From contig NZ_BMLC01000001.1 in the NCBI RefSeq assembly GCF_014645015.1, positions 1,006,585-1,070,584 of the forward strand: a stretch of DNA of 64,000 nucleotides, read 5' to 3'. Each line of letters opens with the position of its first letter. Position 1 is the stretch's first letter. The notes under the pieces were generated by a model. It had not been told where the DNA came from, did not search any database, and saw only the letters and a program-made list of their open reading frames with translations. Below, piece by piece: positions 49,455 through 59,552 of the stretch. The DNA is from Salinibacterium xinjiangense (GTDB lineage Bacteria; Actinomycetota; Actinomycetes; Actinomycetales; Microbacteriaceae). A program made the position numbers and the translations under genes.

Positions 49455-49923
49455 CTAGCCATCCCAACTGCGCCCAGCGCGGTCCGTGGCCGGTGACGCG
49501 AACCTGCCTGGGCTCCACCTCGGCCTCCATGTCGCCGCCGTGCGGGCGGTCGATGTCGAGTTCGAGCCACGAATCGGCGACGCCGTCGAGCATGCCTGCG
49601 CCCCATTCCACGACGACGATGGATGCCGCAAAATCGATGTCGAGGTCATCCAGTTCCACGGCACTACCGAGCCGGTAGGCGTCGACGTGCACCAGCGGGG
49701 CGCCACGCTCCCGCGGGTGCGTGCGAGCGAGCACGAACGTGGGGCTGGTGACCGCGCCCCTCACGCCGAGCGCCACGCCGATCCCTCGCGTGAGGGTGGT
49801 CTTGCCTGCTCCGAGCTCCCCGTTGAGCAGCACGAGGTCGCCTGCAACCAGCTCGGCGGCGAGAGTCGCACCGAGTTCGCCCATCGACTCCGGTGTCTCG
49901 ATCACCAGGGAGATGACGCTCAC
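49438..49923 (-). CDS. tsaE: t6A biosynthesis ATPase TsaE
   Basis: A 161-residue P-loop ATPase of the t6A complex with Walker A GELGAGKTTL (35-44), GAVTSPTFVLARTH after it and the Walker-B-like IVVVEWGAG. The ATG at 49923 overlaps the alr stop as ATGA, and the gene runs into tsaB. Confidence 0.95.
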   Translation of the reverse strand: MSVISLVIETPESMGELGATLAAELVAGDLVLLNGELGAGKTTLTRGIGVALGVRGAVTSPTFVLARTHPRERGAPLVHVDAYRLGSAVELDDLDIDFAASIVVVEWGAGMLDGVADSWLELDIDRPHGGDMEAEVEPRQVRVTGHGPRWAQLGWLDAARH

Positions 49924-51005
49924 GAGAGGTACCGTCGCGTGACGCGGTCGCCGATGCGGGTGACGATCTCGTAGTTGATGGTGCCGGATGCCGCGGCCCA
50001 GTCATCCGCTGACGGTACCCCGGTGACGGGGTCGCCGAAGAAGATCGCGCGATCCCCCAGTGTGACGGCGTCATCGCCCACGTCGACCACCACCTGGTCC
50101 ATCGCGATCCTGCCCGCAATCGTGTACTTCACACCGTTGATACTGATCGGCCCGGAACCCGAGCCGTGGCGAGGAATGCCATCGCCGTACCCGAGCGGAA
50201 CCAGGGCGAGTGTCGTGTCTTTCGCCGCGACGTACTCGTGACCGTACGACACTCCAGTGCCCGCGGTGACGCGCTTGACGGACACGATCGCACCGCTGAG
50301 CTGCATCGCGGGCGTCAGCACCGGTGTATCCGGTTGGAGCCCGCCGAAAGGGGAGAGCCCGTAAATCGCAATCCCCAGCCGCACCATGTCGAATCGTGAA
50401 TCGGGGTTCGCAAGAGCGGCTCCGGTCGCGGCGATATGGGCGATCTCGATGCGCAACCCGGCAGCGGCAGCCGAAACCCGTGCCACCTCGAAGGAGGCGA
50501 CCTGCCGTTCGTCGTCCACTCCGGCGAGGTGACTGAAGAGCCCACGGACGCTGATCCGTCCCCCGCGCTCGTGGGCGGCAGCCGCGGCGAAGAACGTGTC
50601 CCACTCCGCCGGTGCCGCACCGTTGCGACCCAGCCCGGTGTCGACCTTGAGGTGCACCCGGGCAACTCCGGATGCCGCGGCCACCCGGTCGAGCTGCTCG
50701 AGGTAACTCACTCCGAGGTCGACCCGCGCGGCTACAGCCGCACTGAAATCCTGCGCCGGATCGTGCAGCCACGCGAGCACTGGAGCCTCGATGCCGGCTG
50801 CCCGCAACTCGAGCGCCTCGTCGATATCGACGACACCGAGCCAGTCTGCGCCACCATCGAGGGCGGCACGCGCGGCCTGCACGGCGCCGTGACCATATCC
50901 ATTGGCTTTCACGACCACCATCGATGTCACGCTGCCGACAGCCGACCTGAGGGCCTCCACGTTGCGCGAGATGGCGCCGAGGTCGATCAGCGCTTCGCGC
51001 ATCAT
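49920..51005 (-). CDS. alr: Alanine racemase
   Basis: A 361-residue PLP enzyme making D-alanine for peptidoglycan. The Schiff-base lysine is K33 in VVKANGYGHG, and the second catalytic base is the tyrosine of GVSYGHEYVA. DLGVSYLEQL and the carboxy-terminal beta-domain (MDQVVVDVGD) are in place. Two ATG codons open the gene; the first overlaps the acpS stop. It sits between acpS and tsaE in one operon. Confidence 0.97.
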   Translation of the reverse strand: MMREALIDLGAISRNVEALRSAVGSVTSMVVVKANGYGHGAVQAARAALDGGADWLGVVDIDEALELRAAGIEAPVLAWLHDPAQDFSAAVAARVDLGVSYLEQLDRVAAASGVARVHLKVDTGLGRNGAAPAEWDTFFAAAAAHERGGRISVRGLFSHLAGVDDERQVASFEVARVSAAAAGLRIEIAHIAATGAALANPDSRFDMVRLGIAIYGLSPFGGLQPDTPVLTPAMQLSGAIVSVKRVTAGTGVSYGHEYVAAKDTTLALVPLGYGDGIPRHGSGSGPISINGVKYTIAGRIAMDQVVVDVGDDAVTLGDRAIFFGDPVTGVPSADDWAAASGTINYEIVTRIGDRVTRRYLS

Positions 51006-51373
51006 GGCGTCGACTCGACGATCACATAGGCGATGGCCATGCCCGCATCGTGGCTCATGGACAGGTGGATGGCCGTGATGCCCTTCGCGTCGGCGATCGC
51101 CTGCGTGGCCGGACCCAGCACGAGCCCGGGGTTTCCGAGAGGATCGGAGACGACCCGCATATCGTGCCAGCTCACGCCGGTGGAATCACCGAGCGCCTTG
51201 ATGAAGGCTTCTTTGGCCGCGAACCGACCGGCGAGGGAGCGCAGCGGCATGGGCTTGCCATCCTTCTCCTGCTCACTCTCAACGAACAAGCGCGACCTGA
51301 GTGCCGGGGTGCGCTGCAGGCCGTGCTCGAAGCGCGCGATGTCGACAAGGTCGACGCCGATCCCGACGATCAT
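51002..51373 (-). CDS. acpS: Holo-[acyl-carrier-protein] synthase
   Basis: A 123-residue AcpS that attaches phosphopantetheine to acyl carrier protein. The two motifs are present: GVDLVDIARFEHGL with the metal-binding aspartate, and RFAAKEAFIKALG. It ends IHLSMSHDAGMAIAYVI, as usual. It follows glmS by 18 bases and overlaps alr by ATGA. Confidence 0.96.
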   Translation of the reverse strand: MIVGIGVDLVDIARFEHGLQRTPALRSRLFVESEQEKDGKPMPLRSLAGRFAAKEAFIKALGDSTGVSWHDMRVVSDPLGNPGLVLGPATQAIADAKGITAIHLSMSHDAGMAIAYVIVESTP

Positions 51374-51391
51374 GGTGTGAGCTCCATCGTG

Positions 51392-53260
51392 TTACTCGAC
51401 GGTGACGGATTTGGCGAGGTTACGAGGCTGGTCGACGTCGAGCCCCTTGGCCGCCGCCAACTCCATGCCGAAGATGTGCATGGGCACGACGGCCAGGAAT
51501 GGTTCGAACAGCGATCCCGCCAGGGGTATCGGGATGACCTCGTCGGCAAATGGCAACACCGCAGCATCACCCTTCTCGGCTATTGCGATCACCCGCGCAC
51601 CGCGAGCGCGGATCTCCTGGATATTCGAGACGACCTTGGGGTGCAGCGAGTGCGGGTCACGCGGGCTGGGAACTACCACGATCACAACCTGCCCCGGCTC
51701 TATCAGCGCGATCGGTCCATGCTTGAGCTCGCCTGCGGCGAAGCCTTCGGCATGGATGTACGCCAGTTCCTTGAGCTTGAGGGCCCCCTCGAGCGCCACC
51801 GGGTATCCGACATTGCGACCCAGGAACAATACGGACTGGGTGTCAGTCATCCAGCGGGCCAGCTGGCCGATCTCGGCCTGCGAGACGCTCAGCACTTCTG
51901 CAATCTTCTCGGGCACCGCCTGCAGCTCGATCACATTCTCACGGATCTGCTCGTCCGTCTGGGTTCCACGCACCTTTCCGAGGTGGAGGCCCACGAGGTA
52001 GAGCGCAGTTACCTGTGCAAGGAACGCCTTCGTCGACGCGACGGCAACCTCCGGCCCTGCGTGCGTGTAGACCACAGCCTGGGATTCGCGCGGGATCGTC
52101 GCGCCCTGGGTGTTACAGATCGAGAGCACGCGCGCGCCGGCCTTCGTGGCGTGCTGCACGGCCATGAGGGTATCCATCGTCTCACCGGACTGGCTGATCG
52201 AGATGACCAGAGTACGGTCGGTGATGATCGGATTCCGGTAGCGGAATTCATGCGAGAGTTCGACATCCACCGGGATGCGTGACCACTCCTCGATCGCATA
52301 CTTGCCCAGCATTCCGGCATATGCAGCGGTTCCGCAGGCCACGATGACGATGCGATCGATGCCCGCGAGCGCCTCATCGCCGATCGGCTCCAGCTCTTTC
52401 AGCGAAACGAGCCCATCGTGCACGCGACCCAGGATGGTGTTTGCAACCGCCTCAGGCTCCTCGCTGATCTCCTTGGCCATGAAGCTCGACCAGCCGCCCT
52501 TCTCCGATGCCGACGCATCCCAGGCGATGTCGAACTCGTCGGCTTCCACCGGGTTCCCGTCGAAATCCGTGATCTCGACGGAATCGGGACGGATGGTGAC
52601 CATCTGATCCTGCCCGATCGCCACGGCCCTGCGGGTGAATTCAACGAAGGCCGCGACATCCGAGCCCAGGAAGTTCTCGCCATCGCCGAGGCCGATCACC
52701 AGCGGCGAATTGCGTCGAGCGCCAACGACGACGCCGGGCTCGTTCTCGTGCATCACGAGGAGCGTGAAGGCACCCTCGAGTCGCGCCACGACGTTGCGAA
52801 GAGCCACAGTCAGGTCGGTGACCCGGTCGTACTCGCGTCCGACCAGGAGTGCTGCCACCTCGGTATCGGTCTCACTGATCAATGTCGCTCCTGTGGCTTC
52901 GAGCTCAGCTCTGAGTTCGGCGAAATTCTCGATGATCCCGTTGTGGATCAGGGCCAGCTTTCCATCGGCAGAAAGGTGAGGGTGCGCGTTGCTATCGGTA
53001 GGCCCACCGTGAGTCGCCCAGCGGGTGTGGCCGATGCCGGTCATCCCATTCGCCAGTGGCTGGTCCGCGAGGTTGTCGAGCAGCACCTGCAGCTTGCCCG
53101 CGCGCTTCCGAGTGCCGATGTGGCCCGACTCGTCGATGACCGCGATGCCCGCCGAATCGTATCCTCGGTACTCCAGCCGCTTCAGGCCACCGAGCAGCAC
53201 CTCGATGCTCTTGCTGTCGCCACTAGCCTTGTTTCCGACATAACCCACGATTCCGCACAT
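51392..53260 (-). CDS. glmS: Glutamine--fructose-6-phosphate aminotransferase (isomerising)
   Basis: A 622-residue enzyme making glucosamine-6-phosphate, the first step to UDP-GlcNAc. After Met removal the nucleophile is Cys2 (MCGIVGYVG); the amidotransferase continues with GHTRWATHG. Two SIS domains follow (about 300-450 and 470-610), with ISQSGETMDTL and GRNVGYPVALEGALKLKE, and the end is NLAKSVTVE. It is divergent from coaA with a 56-bp gap and heads the glmS-acpS-alr-tsaE-tsaB-rimI-tsaD series. No glmS ribozyme is visible in that gap; it is too short. Confidence 0.97.
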   Translation of the reverse strand: MCGIVGYVGNKASGDSKSIEVLLGGLKRLEYRGYDSAGIAVIDESGHIGTRKRAGKLQVLLDNLADQPLANGMTGIGHTRWATHGGPTDSNAHPHLSADGKLALIHNGIIENFAELRAELEATGATLISETDTEVAALLVGREYDRVTDLTVALRNVVARLEGAFTLLVMHENEPGVVVGARRNSPLVIGLGDGENFLGSDVAAFVEFTRRAVAIGQDQMVTIRPDSVEITDFDGNPVEADEFDIAWDASASEKGGWSSFMAKEISEEPEAVANTILGRVHDGLVSLKELEPIGDEALAGIDRIVIVACGTAAYAGMLGKYAIEEWSRIPVDVELSHEFRYRNPIITDRTLVISISQSGETMDTLMAVQHATKAGARVLSICNTQGATIPRESQAVVYTHAGPEVAVASTKAFLAQVTALYLVGLHLGKVRGTQTDEQIRENVIELQAVPEKIAEVLSVSQAEIGQLARWMTDTQSVLFLGRNVGYPVALEGALKLKELAYIHAEGFAAGELKHGPIALIEPGQVVIVVVPSPRDPHSLHPKVVSNIQEIRARGARVIAIAEKGDAAVLPFADEVIPIPLAGSLFEPFLAVVPMHIFGMELAAAKGLDVDQPRNLAKSVTVE

Positions 53261-53316
53261 GCCTCCCGATTTTAGTTGCCTCAGGCCCCCGGCGCCGCAC
53301 AGGTAGGATTTAGCGG

Positions 53317-54264
53317 ATGTCAGAGCCTGTCAGCAGCAACGGCCACGTCTCGCCGTTTATCGAGCTGGGGCGCGCCGATTGGGCTGCCCTCGCCCCCACG
53401 ATGAGCGCTCCCCTCAGCCGAACCGAGATCGTCGGGCTGCGTGGGCTAGGCGACGAACTCGATCTCGTCGAGGTCGAAGAAGTGTACGTACCGCTCAGCC
53501 GACTCCTCAGCCTGTACGCGGAGGGTGCGCAGAAGCTCCATACCGCGACATCCACCTTCATCGGTGAAAAGGCCGCACACACCCCGTTCGTCATCGGCAT
53601 CGCCGGCTCGGTTGCGGTGGGGAAGTCGACGATTGCGAGGCTGCTGCGCGAGTTGCTCGCCCGCTGGGAAGACACCCCGCGGGTCGAGCTCGTCACCACC
53701 GATGGCTTTCTCTTTCCCAACGCCGAACTGGAGCGTCGCGGGCTCATGGAACGTAAGGGATTCCCCGAGTCGTATGACCGCAGGGCGCTGCTTCGATTCG
53801 TCAGCAAGATCAAGAGCGGGGCGCCGATTGTGCGCGCACCGTTCTACTCACACCTCGCGTACGACATCGTTGCTGACGCCGAGATCGTCGTGAATGCGCC
53901 TGACGTGCTCATCATCGAGGGTCTCAATGTGCTCCAGCCGCCTGCTTCGGGTCGCAGCCTCGCCGTCAGCGACCTCTTCGACTTCTCCATTTACGTGGAT
54001 GCCCGATCCAGCGACATCGCCCGCTGGTACGAGGAGCGGTTCCTCCGCCTGCAGCAGGGGGCGTTCTCCAACCCGAAGTCGTACTTCCACAGGTTCGCCG
54101 ACCTGAGCGAAGACGAGGCCCGCGCCCGCGCCCATCGGATCTGGGCCGGCATCAACGCGCCGAACCTCGAGCAGAACATCCTTCCGACGCGGCCGCGCGC
54201 ATCGCTCGTGCTGCGTAAAGGCTCGAACCACAACGTTTCCAGCGTGCTGCTTCGGAAGACTTAG
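53317..54264 (+). CDS. coaA: Type I pantothenate kinase
   Basis: A 315-residue CoaA that phosphorylates pantothenate in coenzyme A synthesis. The P-loop GSVAVGKS is at 97-104; [19 protein letters not shown] and IIEGLNVLQ are all typical of type I PanK. Its end overlaps the convergent glmM end by four bases. Confidence 0.97.
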   Translation: MSEPVSSNGHVSPFIELGRADWAALAPTMSAPLSRTEIVGLRGLGDELDLVEVEEVYVPLSRLLSLYAEGAQKLHTATSTFIGEKAAHTPFVIGIAGSVAVGKSTIARLLRELLARWEDTPRVELVTTDGFLFPNAELERRGLMERKGFPESYDRRALLRFVSKIKSGAPIVRAPFYSHLAYDIVADAEIVVNAPDVLIIEGLNVLQPPASGRSLAVSDLFDFSIYVDARSSDIARWYEERFLRLQQGAFSNPKSYFHRFADLSEDEARARAHRIWAGINAPNLEQNILPTRPRASLVLRKGSNHNVSSVLLRKT

Positions 54265-55622
54265 AGCGCAAGCCTTTCGCGCACGACGGCGGCGAGGCCC
54301 CCGGCGATCTTCTCCGCCAGTTCCTGGTGCTCGGCCTCGACCATGACGCGCACCATGGGCTCTGTCCCAGAAGGGCGAAGGAGCACCCGACCCGAATCGC
54401 CCAGCGCTTCTTCAGCAGTTGAGACGGCTGACGCGATCATCGCGTCTGATTTCAGGGCGTGATGGTCGACGCCCCGTACGTTGATGAGCACCTGCGGATA
54501 TACCGTCATGGCTGACGCGAGCTGGGCGATGGTCCTGCCTGTCCTGGCCATCTCAGCCGCAAGATGAAGTCCGGTCAGGATGCCGTCTCCCGTCGTCGCG
54601 AATTTCGTCATGATGACGTGCCCGGACTGCTCACCACCGAGCGAGAGCGATTGCGCCGCGAGCGCTTCGAGAACATAACGGTCGCCGACCGCCGTTTCGA
54701 CCATCCGGATATCGTTGGCCGCCATGGCCCGTCGAAGCCCGAGGTTGCTCATGACCGTCGCCACGAGCGCACGGTCGTTGAGCACACCACGCTCTGCCAT
54801 CGACAGAGCGAGGATCGCCATGATCTGGTCACCATCGATCGTGTTGCCATCAGCGTCCACTGCGAGGCATCGGTCGGCATCCCCGTCATGGGCGATTCCG
54901 ATGTCGGCCCCGTGGGCGATCACGGCCGCGGAGAGAGGACCGAGATACGTCGAACCCACGCCGTCATTGATGTTTATGCCGTCCGGGTCCGCGCCGATGA
55001 CCGTGACCTTAGCCCCGGCATCGGTGAAGACCTGGGGCGAAACCCCTGCTGCGGCACCGTGAGCACAATCGAGCACGACGTGGATGCCGTCGAGTCTGTG
55101 CGGAAGCGTCGACAGCAAGTGGACGAGGTATCGATCCTCCGCGTCCGAGAAGCGCCGGATACGGCCTACGTCGGCACCCTTTGGCGCCAGTTTCGGCTGG
55201 TCGAGCATCGCCTCGATGCGGTCCTCAACCTCGTCCGGCAGCTTCGTGCCGCCAGCGGCGAAGAATTTGATCCCGTTATCCGGAGCGGGATTATGCGAGG
55301 CAGAGACCATGACCCCGAGGTCGGCCTTGAAATCGGCAACGAGGTAGGCCAGTGCAGGCGTTGGCACGACACCAGCGTCGTAGACGTCGACTCCGGAGCT
55401 TGCAAGCCCAGCAGCCACCGCCGCCGCGATGAATTCTCCCGAGACTCTGGGGTCACGGGCAATGACCGCAACCGGACGACGACCCGACGCGCGACGACCG
55501 TCGGCGACCCTGCCCTTGCCCAGGACGACGGCAGCCGCCTGGGCAAGGTTGAGTGCAAGGTCGACAGTCAGGACTCCATTCGCGAGACCGCGAACGCCAT
55601 CCGTACCAAAGAGCCTTGGCAT
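54261..55622 (-). CDS. glmM: Phosphoglucosamine mutase
   Basis: A 453-residue alpha-phosphohexomutase converting glucosamine-6-phosphate to the 1-phosphate. It starts [15 protein letters not shown]; the phosphoserine loop is [11 protein letters not shown] (S109); the metal loop is DGDADRC; the sugar loop is GGEQSGHVI; the phosphate loop is [11 protein letters not shown]. It follows rpsI by 17 bases in the rplM-rpsI-glmM order common in actinobacteria. Confidence 0.97.
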   Translation of the reverse strand: MPRLFGTDGVRGLANGVLTVDLALNLAQAAAVVLGKGRVADGRRASGRRPVAVIARDPRVSGEFIAAAVAAGLASSGVDVYDAGVVPTPALAYLVADFKADLGVMVSASHNPAPDNGIKFFAAGGTKLPDEVEDRIEAMLDQPKLAPKGADVGRIRRFSDAEDRYLVHLLSTLPHRLDGIHVVLDCAHGAAAGVSPQVFTDAGAKVTVIGADPDGININDGVGSTYLGPLSAAVIAHGADIGIAHDGDADRCLAVDADGNTIDGDQIMAILALSMAERGVLNDRALVATVMSNLGLRRAMAANDIRMVETAVGDRYVLEALAAQSLSLGGEQSGHVIMTKFATTGDGILTGLHLAAEMARTGRTIAQLASAMTVYPQVLINVRGVDHHALKSDAMIASAVSTAEEALGDSGRVLLRPSGTEPMVRVMVEAEHQELAEKIAGGLAAVVRERLAL

Positions 55623-55639
55623 GCCTGTCGCTGCGCGCG

Positions 55640-56155
55640 CTAGCGCTTCGAGAACTGAGGAGCCTTGCGGGCCTTCTTGAGTCCGGCCTTCTTGCGCTCC
55701 TTGACGCGAGCATCGCGGCTGAGGAATCCAGCCTTCTTCAGCGCTGCGCGGTTGTTCTCTTCATCGATCTGGTTGAGCGAACGGGCGATGCCGAGGCGCA
55801 GTGCACCGGCCTGGCCCGAGGGGCCACCACCGGTGATCTTCGCGATGACGTCGTAGCTGCCGAGCAGGTCGAGAATCTTGAACGGGTCGTTGATGAGCTG
55901 CTGGTGCAGCTTGTTGGGGAAATACTCTGCGAGCTCGCGGCCGTTGACCGTGATGGTTCCAGCACCGGGGATGAGGCGCACGCGGGCGATGGCCTGCTTG
56001 CGACGACCCACGGCTGCGCCGGGAACGGTCAGGACTGCGCGGGGGGCCTTGGGGGCATCCTCAGCGGGAGTCTCGGTCGAGTAACCGCCTGCAGGCGTCT
56101 CGGTGGTGTAGCTCTCGGGTGCTGACTCGGCAACGGAGTCTTCGATCTTGGCCAA
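55640..56155 (-). CDS. rpsI: 30S ribosomal protein S9
   Basis: A 171-residue S9 with the conserved part from about residue 50 ([18 protein letters not shown]) to the basic end [17 protein letters not shown]. The first 48 residues form an acidic Thr/Glu/Pro extension ([17 protein letters not shown]) that contains a near-duplicate and is common in actinobacterial S9. It follows rplM by 39 bases. Confidence 0.97.
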   Translation of the reverse strand: MAKIEDSVAESAPESYTTETPAGGYSTETPAEDAPKAPRAVLTVPGAAVGRRKQAIARVRLIPGAGTITVNGRELAEYFPNKLHQQLINDPFKILDLLGSYDVIAKITGGGPSGQAGALRLGIARSLNQIDEENNRAALKKAGFLSRDARVKERKKAGLKKARKAPQFSKR

Positions 56156-56194
56156 TTTATAAGTCCTTAATTCTTTGCGTGAGAAGCGCGGGCG

Positions 56195-56641
56195 CTACTG
56201 GGCGACCTGGGAAAGGGTGTACGGCGTGGGCTGCTGAGCCGCGTGAGGGTGCTCTGCGCCTGCGTAGACCTTGAGCTTCGTGAGCTGTGCACGACCGATC
56301 GAGTTCTTCGGGAGCATTCCCCGAACGGCCTTCTCGACCGCGCGGGTGGGGTGCTTCGCGACCATTTCAGAGTAGGTCGTCACGGTCAGACCACCCGGGT
56401 AACCCGAGTGGCTGAAGTAGTTTTTGTTGGCCAGCTTAGAACCGGTGAGGGCGACCTTCTCCGCATTGATGATGATGACGAAGTCACCCATGTCCATGTG
56501 GGGGGCGAAGGTTGCCTTGTGCTTGCCGCGCAGTAGAACCGCCACGTGGGTTGCGAGACGGCCGAGAACGATGTCGGTTGCGTCGATGATGACCCAGTCA
56601 CGCTGGACGTCTTCGGGCTTGGGTGAGAATGTACGCGTCAC
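56195..56641 (-). CDS. rplM: 50S ribosomal protein L13
   Basis: A 148-residue L13. [20 protein letters not shown] and [19 protein letters not shown] are conserved, as are [20 protein letters not shown] and [13 protein letters not shown]. The GTG at 56641 gives the family start. It has no clear Shine-Dalgarno sequence, but a six-codon open frame (MKAALL, 56658-56638) ends exactly over this start as GTGA. Confidence 0.96.
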   Translation of the reverse strand: MTRTFSPKPEDVQRDWVIIDATDIVLGRLATHVAVLLRGKHKATFAPHMDMGDFVIIINAEKVALTGSKLANKNYFSHSGYPGGLTVTTYSEMVAKHPTRAVEKAVRGMLPKNSIGRAQLTKLKVYAGAEHPHAAQQPTPYTLSQVAQ

Positions 56642-56782
56642 AATAGTGCTGCTTTCATTGATCGATTGAGGTGTTCGTGAATCCCGCTCCGTGGCCGGTT
56701 CGTTGACGATGTCGCGGAACGCAGCCCGTGGAGGGCTCATGATCGGATGCCGGGCGCGGGGCGCAGACACCAAAGGTCGAGT

Positions 56783-57664
56783 CTAGGCGTTCGATATGCT
56801 TCCGGTCAAACCGCCATCGACGCTGCGACGAGCGCGGGTTTGCGCCGCGCGCAGGCCGACGTCGTGGTCGCTCGGGTATCCCACTTCCACGAGGGTGAGG
56901 CCTGCTGCAGGCATCACCTTGAACTCGCTCGTGCGACGAGCATCGTCCCGGATGCCCAGCAGACGATCACCGTCGAGCTTCGCCTCCCCCACCGACACCA
57001 CTGAACCCACGAGCGCCCGCACCATGCTGTGGCAGAACGCGTCGGCCTGGAGCCGCGCGATGAGCACGCCGCTGTCGTCACGGTGCCACCGGAACTCCTG
57101 GAGTTCGCGAATGGTCGTCGCACCCTCCCGCGGCCGGCAGTATGCGGCCCAATCGTGCAATCCGAGCAGCTGCCCCGCTGCAGCGTTCATCGCGTCGAGG
57201 TCGAGTGGCGCCGGATACCAGACCGTGTGATGGCGAAGCAGCGGATCACGGCGAGCCGTGGCATCCGCTATCCGATACTCGTAACGACGGAAGACTGGAG
57301 AAAATCTGGCGTCGAACCCCTCGGGTGCAACCGTGACAGCGGCAACATAGATGTCGCTCTTGAGGCCGGCAATTCCATTCAGCCGCTTAGCCAGCGCTGC
57401 CGTCGGCTTCTGCGCCTTCGCTCCCCTGCCGTGTGGCGCGGCCAGATGAGCGATCTGGGCCGCGGTCAGGTCGAGGTGCGCTACCTGCCCAGTTGCGTGC
57501 ACCCCGGCGTCGGTTCGGCCCGCGACAGTCAACCTCGGCACCGGACCGAACCGCCTGAACACCGTCGCGAGTGCAGCCTCAAGCTCCCCCTGAACAGTGC
57601 GGATGCCGGGTTGGCGTGCCCACCCCGTGAAGTCGGTGCCGTCGTAAGCGATGGCCAGGCGCAT
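56783..57664 (-). CDS. truA: tRNA pseudouridine(38-40) synthase TruA
   Basis: A 293-residue TruA that modifies uridines 38-40 of tRNA anticodon stems. It begins MRLAIAYDGTDFTGWARQ; the catalytic aspartate is D52 in AGRTDAGVHATGQ; FDARFSPVFRRYEYRI and FCHSMVRALVGSVVSVG are typical. The ATG at 57664 fits homology; a GTG at 57703 would add 13 residues. The order truA-rplM-rpsI-glmM is standard, but a LigD-like gene separates it from rplQ. Confidence 0.95.
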   Translation of the reverse strand: MRLAIAYDGTDFTGWARQPGIRTVQGELEAALATVFRRFGPVPRLTVAGRTDAGVHATGQVAHLDLTAAQIAHLAAPHGRGAKAQKPTAALAKRLNGIAGLKSDIYVAAVTVAPEGFDARFSPVFRRYEYRIADATARRDPLLRHHTVWYPAPLDLDAMNAAAGQLLGLHDWAAYCRPREGATTIRELQEFRWHRDDSGVLIARLQADAFCHSMVRALVGSVVSVGEAKLDGDRLLGIRDDARRTSEFKVMPAAGLTLVEVGYPSDHDVGLRAAQTRARRSVDGGLTGSISNA

Positions 57665-57840
57665 GCGGGTAGTGGGGGCGGGGGGTTCTGAGTGGTCGAC
57701 CACTGTGCGATTGTAAGCGAATGAAGCTTCCCGATGGATTTCCCGATCCATCGATGCTGGCGAACGCCGTCCCGCGCCACAGCGTACGTCGACGGGGCCG
57801 CGGCACAATCGTGGGCTGAGGCCCTGAACCTCCGCTGGTG

Positions 57841-58860
57841 CTAGGGCTTTTTTGCTCGTGACGGCTGCACGCGAGGCGGCTCACCGGGCATCTTCGGGAA
57901 GTCGGGCGGAAACGGCAGCTCCCCTAAGCCGTTCCCGAGGTCGCGCTCCCACCATTGGAGCAGGGTGGAGAGATCACCGGGGTCATCCGCGAAGTGTTCC
58001 CAGGGATCGCCCACCGACTGCAGCCTGCCCGGCACCGTCAGAACGGTGAAGTCACGTGGATCTGCGTCAGACAATTCTGACCATTCGAGCGGGGTCGACA
58101 CCGGGGCGAGCGCAAGCGGCCGTGCGCTGTACGCTCCCGCCATGGTGCGATCCCGGTTGGCCTGGTTGTAGTCGACGAACACCTTTGCTCCGCGCTCCTC
58201 TTTCCACCACGACGTTGTCACTTCAGTGGGCATCCGCCTCTCCAGCTCACGCGCGGCAGCGATGACGGCATGCCGCACCTCGAGAAACTCATGGACGGGC
58301 TCGATCGGCGCAAAGACGTGAACACCTCTGCCTCCCGATGTCTTGATGAACGCCGTAAGGCCCGCTTCGGCCATGACGGCGCGCAACTCGACGGCGATCC
58401 TCACGGCGTCCCTGAAATCGGTTTCGGGCTGCGGATCGAGATCGATCCGAAACTGGTCAGGATTATCGGTGTCTTCTGCCCGCGAGGCCCACGGGTGAAA
58501 CGTGATCGTGTTCATCTGGACCGCCCAGACCGCAGCCGCCGGTTCATCGATGACCAACTGTGCATGCGAACGTCCGCTGGGATACACGACAGGGACGCTC
58601 CGGATGAAGTCCGGCGCACCCTTTGGCGGATTCTTGGAGAAAAACGCTTCGCCGTCGATATCCGCGGAGAACCGCTGGAGAGACACGGGCCTGTGACCGT
58701 TGGCCAACACGAAAGCGTCGCCGACAGCGATCATGTACTCCGCAAGCTGGAGTTTTGTGATGCCCTGCTCTGGCCACAGCACCCTGGATGGGCTCGACAC
58801 CCGGATATCGCGGTCACCGTGAGGCCCGGGAACCTGGATCGTCACCGCGTCGCTGGCCAT
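57841..58860 (-). CDS. Stand-alone LigD-type primase-polymerase domain protein
   Basis: A 339-residue AEP primase-polymerase of the LigD PolDom family, which fills gaps in non-homologous end joining, often with ribonucleotides. It has VLWPEQGITKLQLAEYM near the amino terminus, active-site aspartates D140 and D142 in FRIDLDPQP, TSGGRGVHVFAPI, and D230 in KVFVDYNQ. The phosphoesterase and ATP-dependent ligase domains of full LigD are absent, so it must work with separate partners, and no ku gene is in the window. It interrupts the usual rplQ-truA adjacency and lies beyond the rplQ terminator. Confidence 0.92.
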   Translation of the reverse strand: MASDAVTIQVPGPHGDRDIRVSSPSRVLWPEQGITKLQLAEYMIAVGDAFVLANGHRPVSLQRFSADIDGEAFFSKNPPKGAPDFIRSVPVVYPSGRSHAQLVIDEPAAAVWAVQMNTITFHPWASRAEDTDNPDQFRIDLDPQPETDFRDAVRIAVELRAVMAEAGLTAFIKTSGGRGVHVFAPIEPVHEFLEVRHAVIAAARELERRMPTEVTTSWWKEERGAKVFVDYNQANRDRTMAGAYSARPLALAPVSTPLEWSELSDADPRDFTVLTVPGRLQSVGDPWEHFADDPGDLSTLLQWWERDLGNGLGELPFPPDFPKMPGEPPRVQPSRAKKP

Positions 58861-58902
58861 GTATCCAAACTACGCCTGCACGGCAACCCGCCGCTTAACG
58901 AA

Positions 58903-58932
58903 GTTCGGCCCCGCTGCACAGCGGGGCCGAAC
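58903..58932 (-). terminator. Terminator of the ribosomal operon after rplQ
   Basis: A perfect 13-bp stem (GTTCGGCCCCGCT) with a GCAC loop lies 15 bases beyond the rplQ stop, separating the ribosomal operon from the LigD-like gene. Confidence 0.9.
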
Positions 58933-58946
58933 ACTCACTCATGGTG

Positions 58947-59513
58947 TTACTTGGCGTCCTTCGCAGGTGCCTCGTCAGCGTCCGAAGCCGAAGTCTCGGT
59001 CGCTGCCTCTTCGGCTTCAACGGGAGCGTCCGCCGCAGCAGGCTCATCCGCAACGGATTCGTCCGTAACGGGCTCGTCCACAACGGGCTCGTCGGCAACC
59101 GTGGTGTCAGCCTTGGCCGCCGCTGTCTTCTTGACGGACTTCGGCTTCGGGTTGACCGGCTCGAGCACGAGCTCGATCTGAACCATCGATGCATTATCGC
59201 CCTTGCGGAAACCGAGCTTCGTGATGCGGGTGTATCCGCCTTCACGCAGCTCAACCAGCGGCGCGATCTCGGTGAAGAGCTCGTGGATGACGCTCTTGTC
59301 GCCGATGATCGACAGCGCGCGACGACGGTTGTGCAGGTCGCCTTTCTTCGCGAAGGTGATCAGTCGCTCGGCGACGGGGCGCAGTCGCTTGGCCTTCGTC
59401 TCGGTGGTCTTGATGCTCTTATGAGTGAACAGGGCTGCAGCCAGGTTCGCGAGCATCAGACGCTCGTGGGCCGGCCCTCCGCCGAGGCGAGGTCCCTTTG
59501 TAGGTGTAGGCAT
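58947..59513 (-). CDS. rplQ: 50S ribosomal protein L17
   Basis: A 188-residue L17. The conserved 120-residue core ([39 protein letters not shown]) is followed by a tail of about 60 acidic residues built from DEP-like units ([20 protein letters not shown]). This tail, encoded by imperfect 18-bp repeats, is longer than usual. It follows rpoA by 39 bases. Confidence 0.97.
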   Translation of the reverse strand: MPTPTKGPRLGGGPAHERLMLANLAAALFTHKSIKTTETKAKRLRPVAERLITFAKKGDLHNRRRALSIIGDKSVIHELFTEIAPLVELREGGYTRITKLGFRKGDNASMVQIELVLEPVNPKPKSVKKTAAAKADTTVADEPVVDEPVTDESVADEPAAADAPVEAEEAATETSASDADEAPAKDAK

Positions 59514-59552
59514 TTTCTAGTTCTCCAGTATCAAAAGTCTGCGGTGAGACGC

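Noticed and set aside
53261-53316. glmS ribozyme or riboswitch in the glmS-coaA gap
   Set aside because: The gap is only 56 bp, too short for a glmS ribozyme, and no conserved core is seen.
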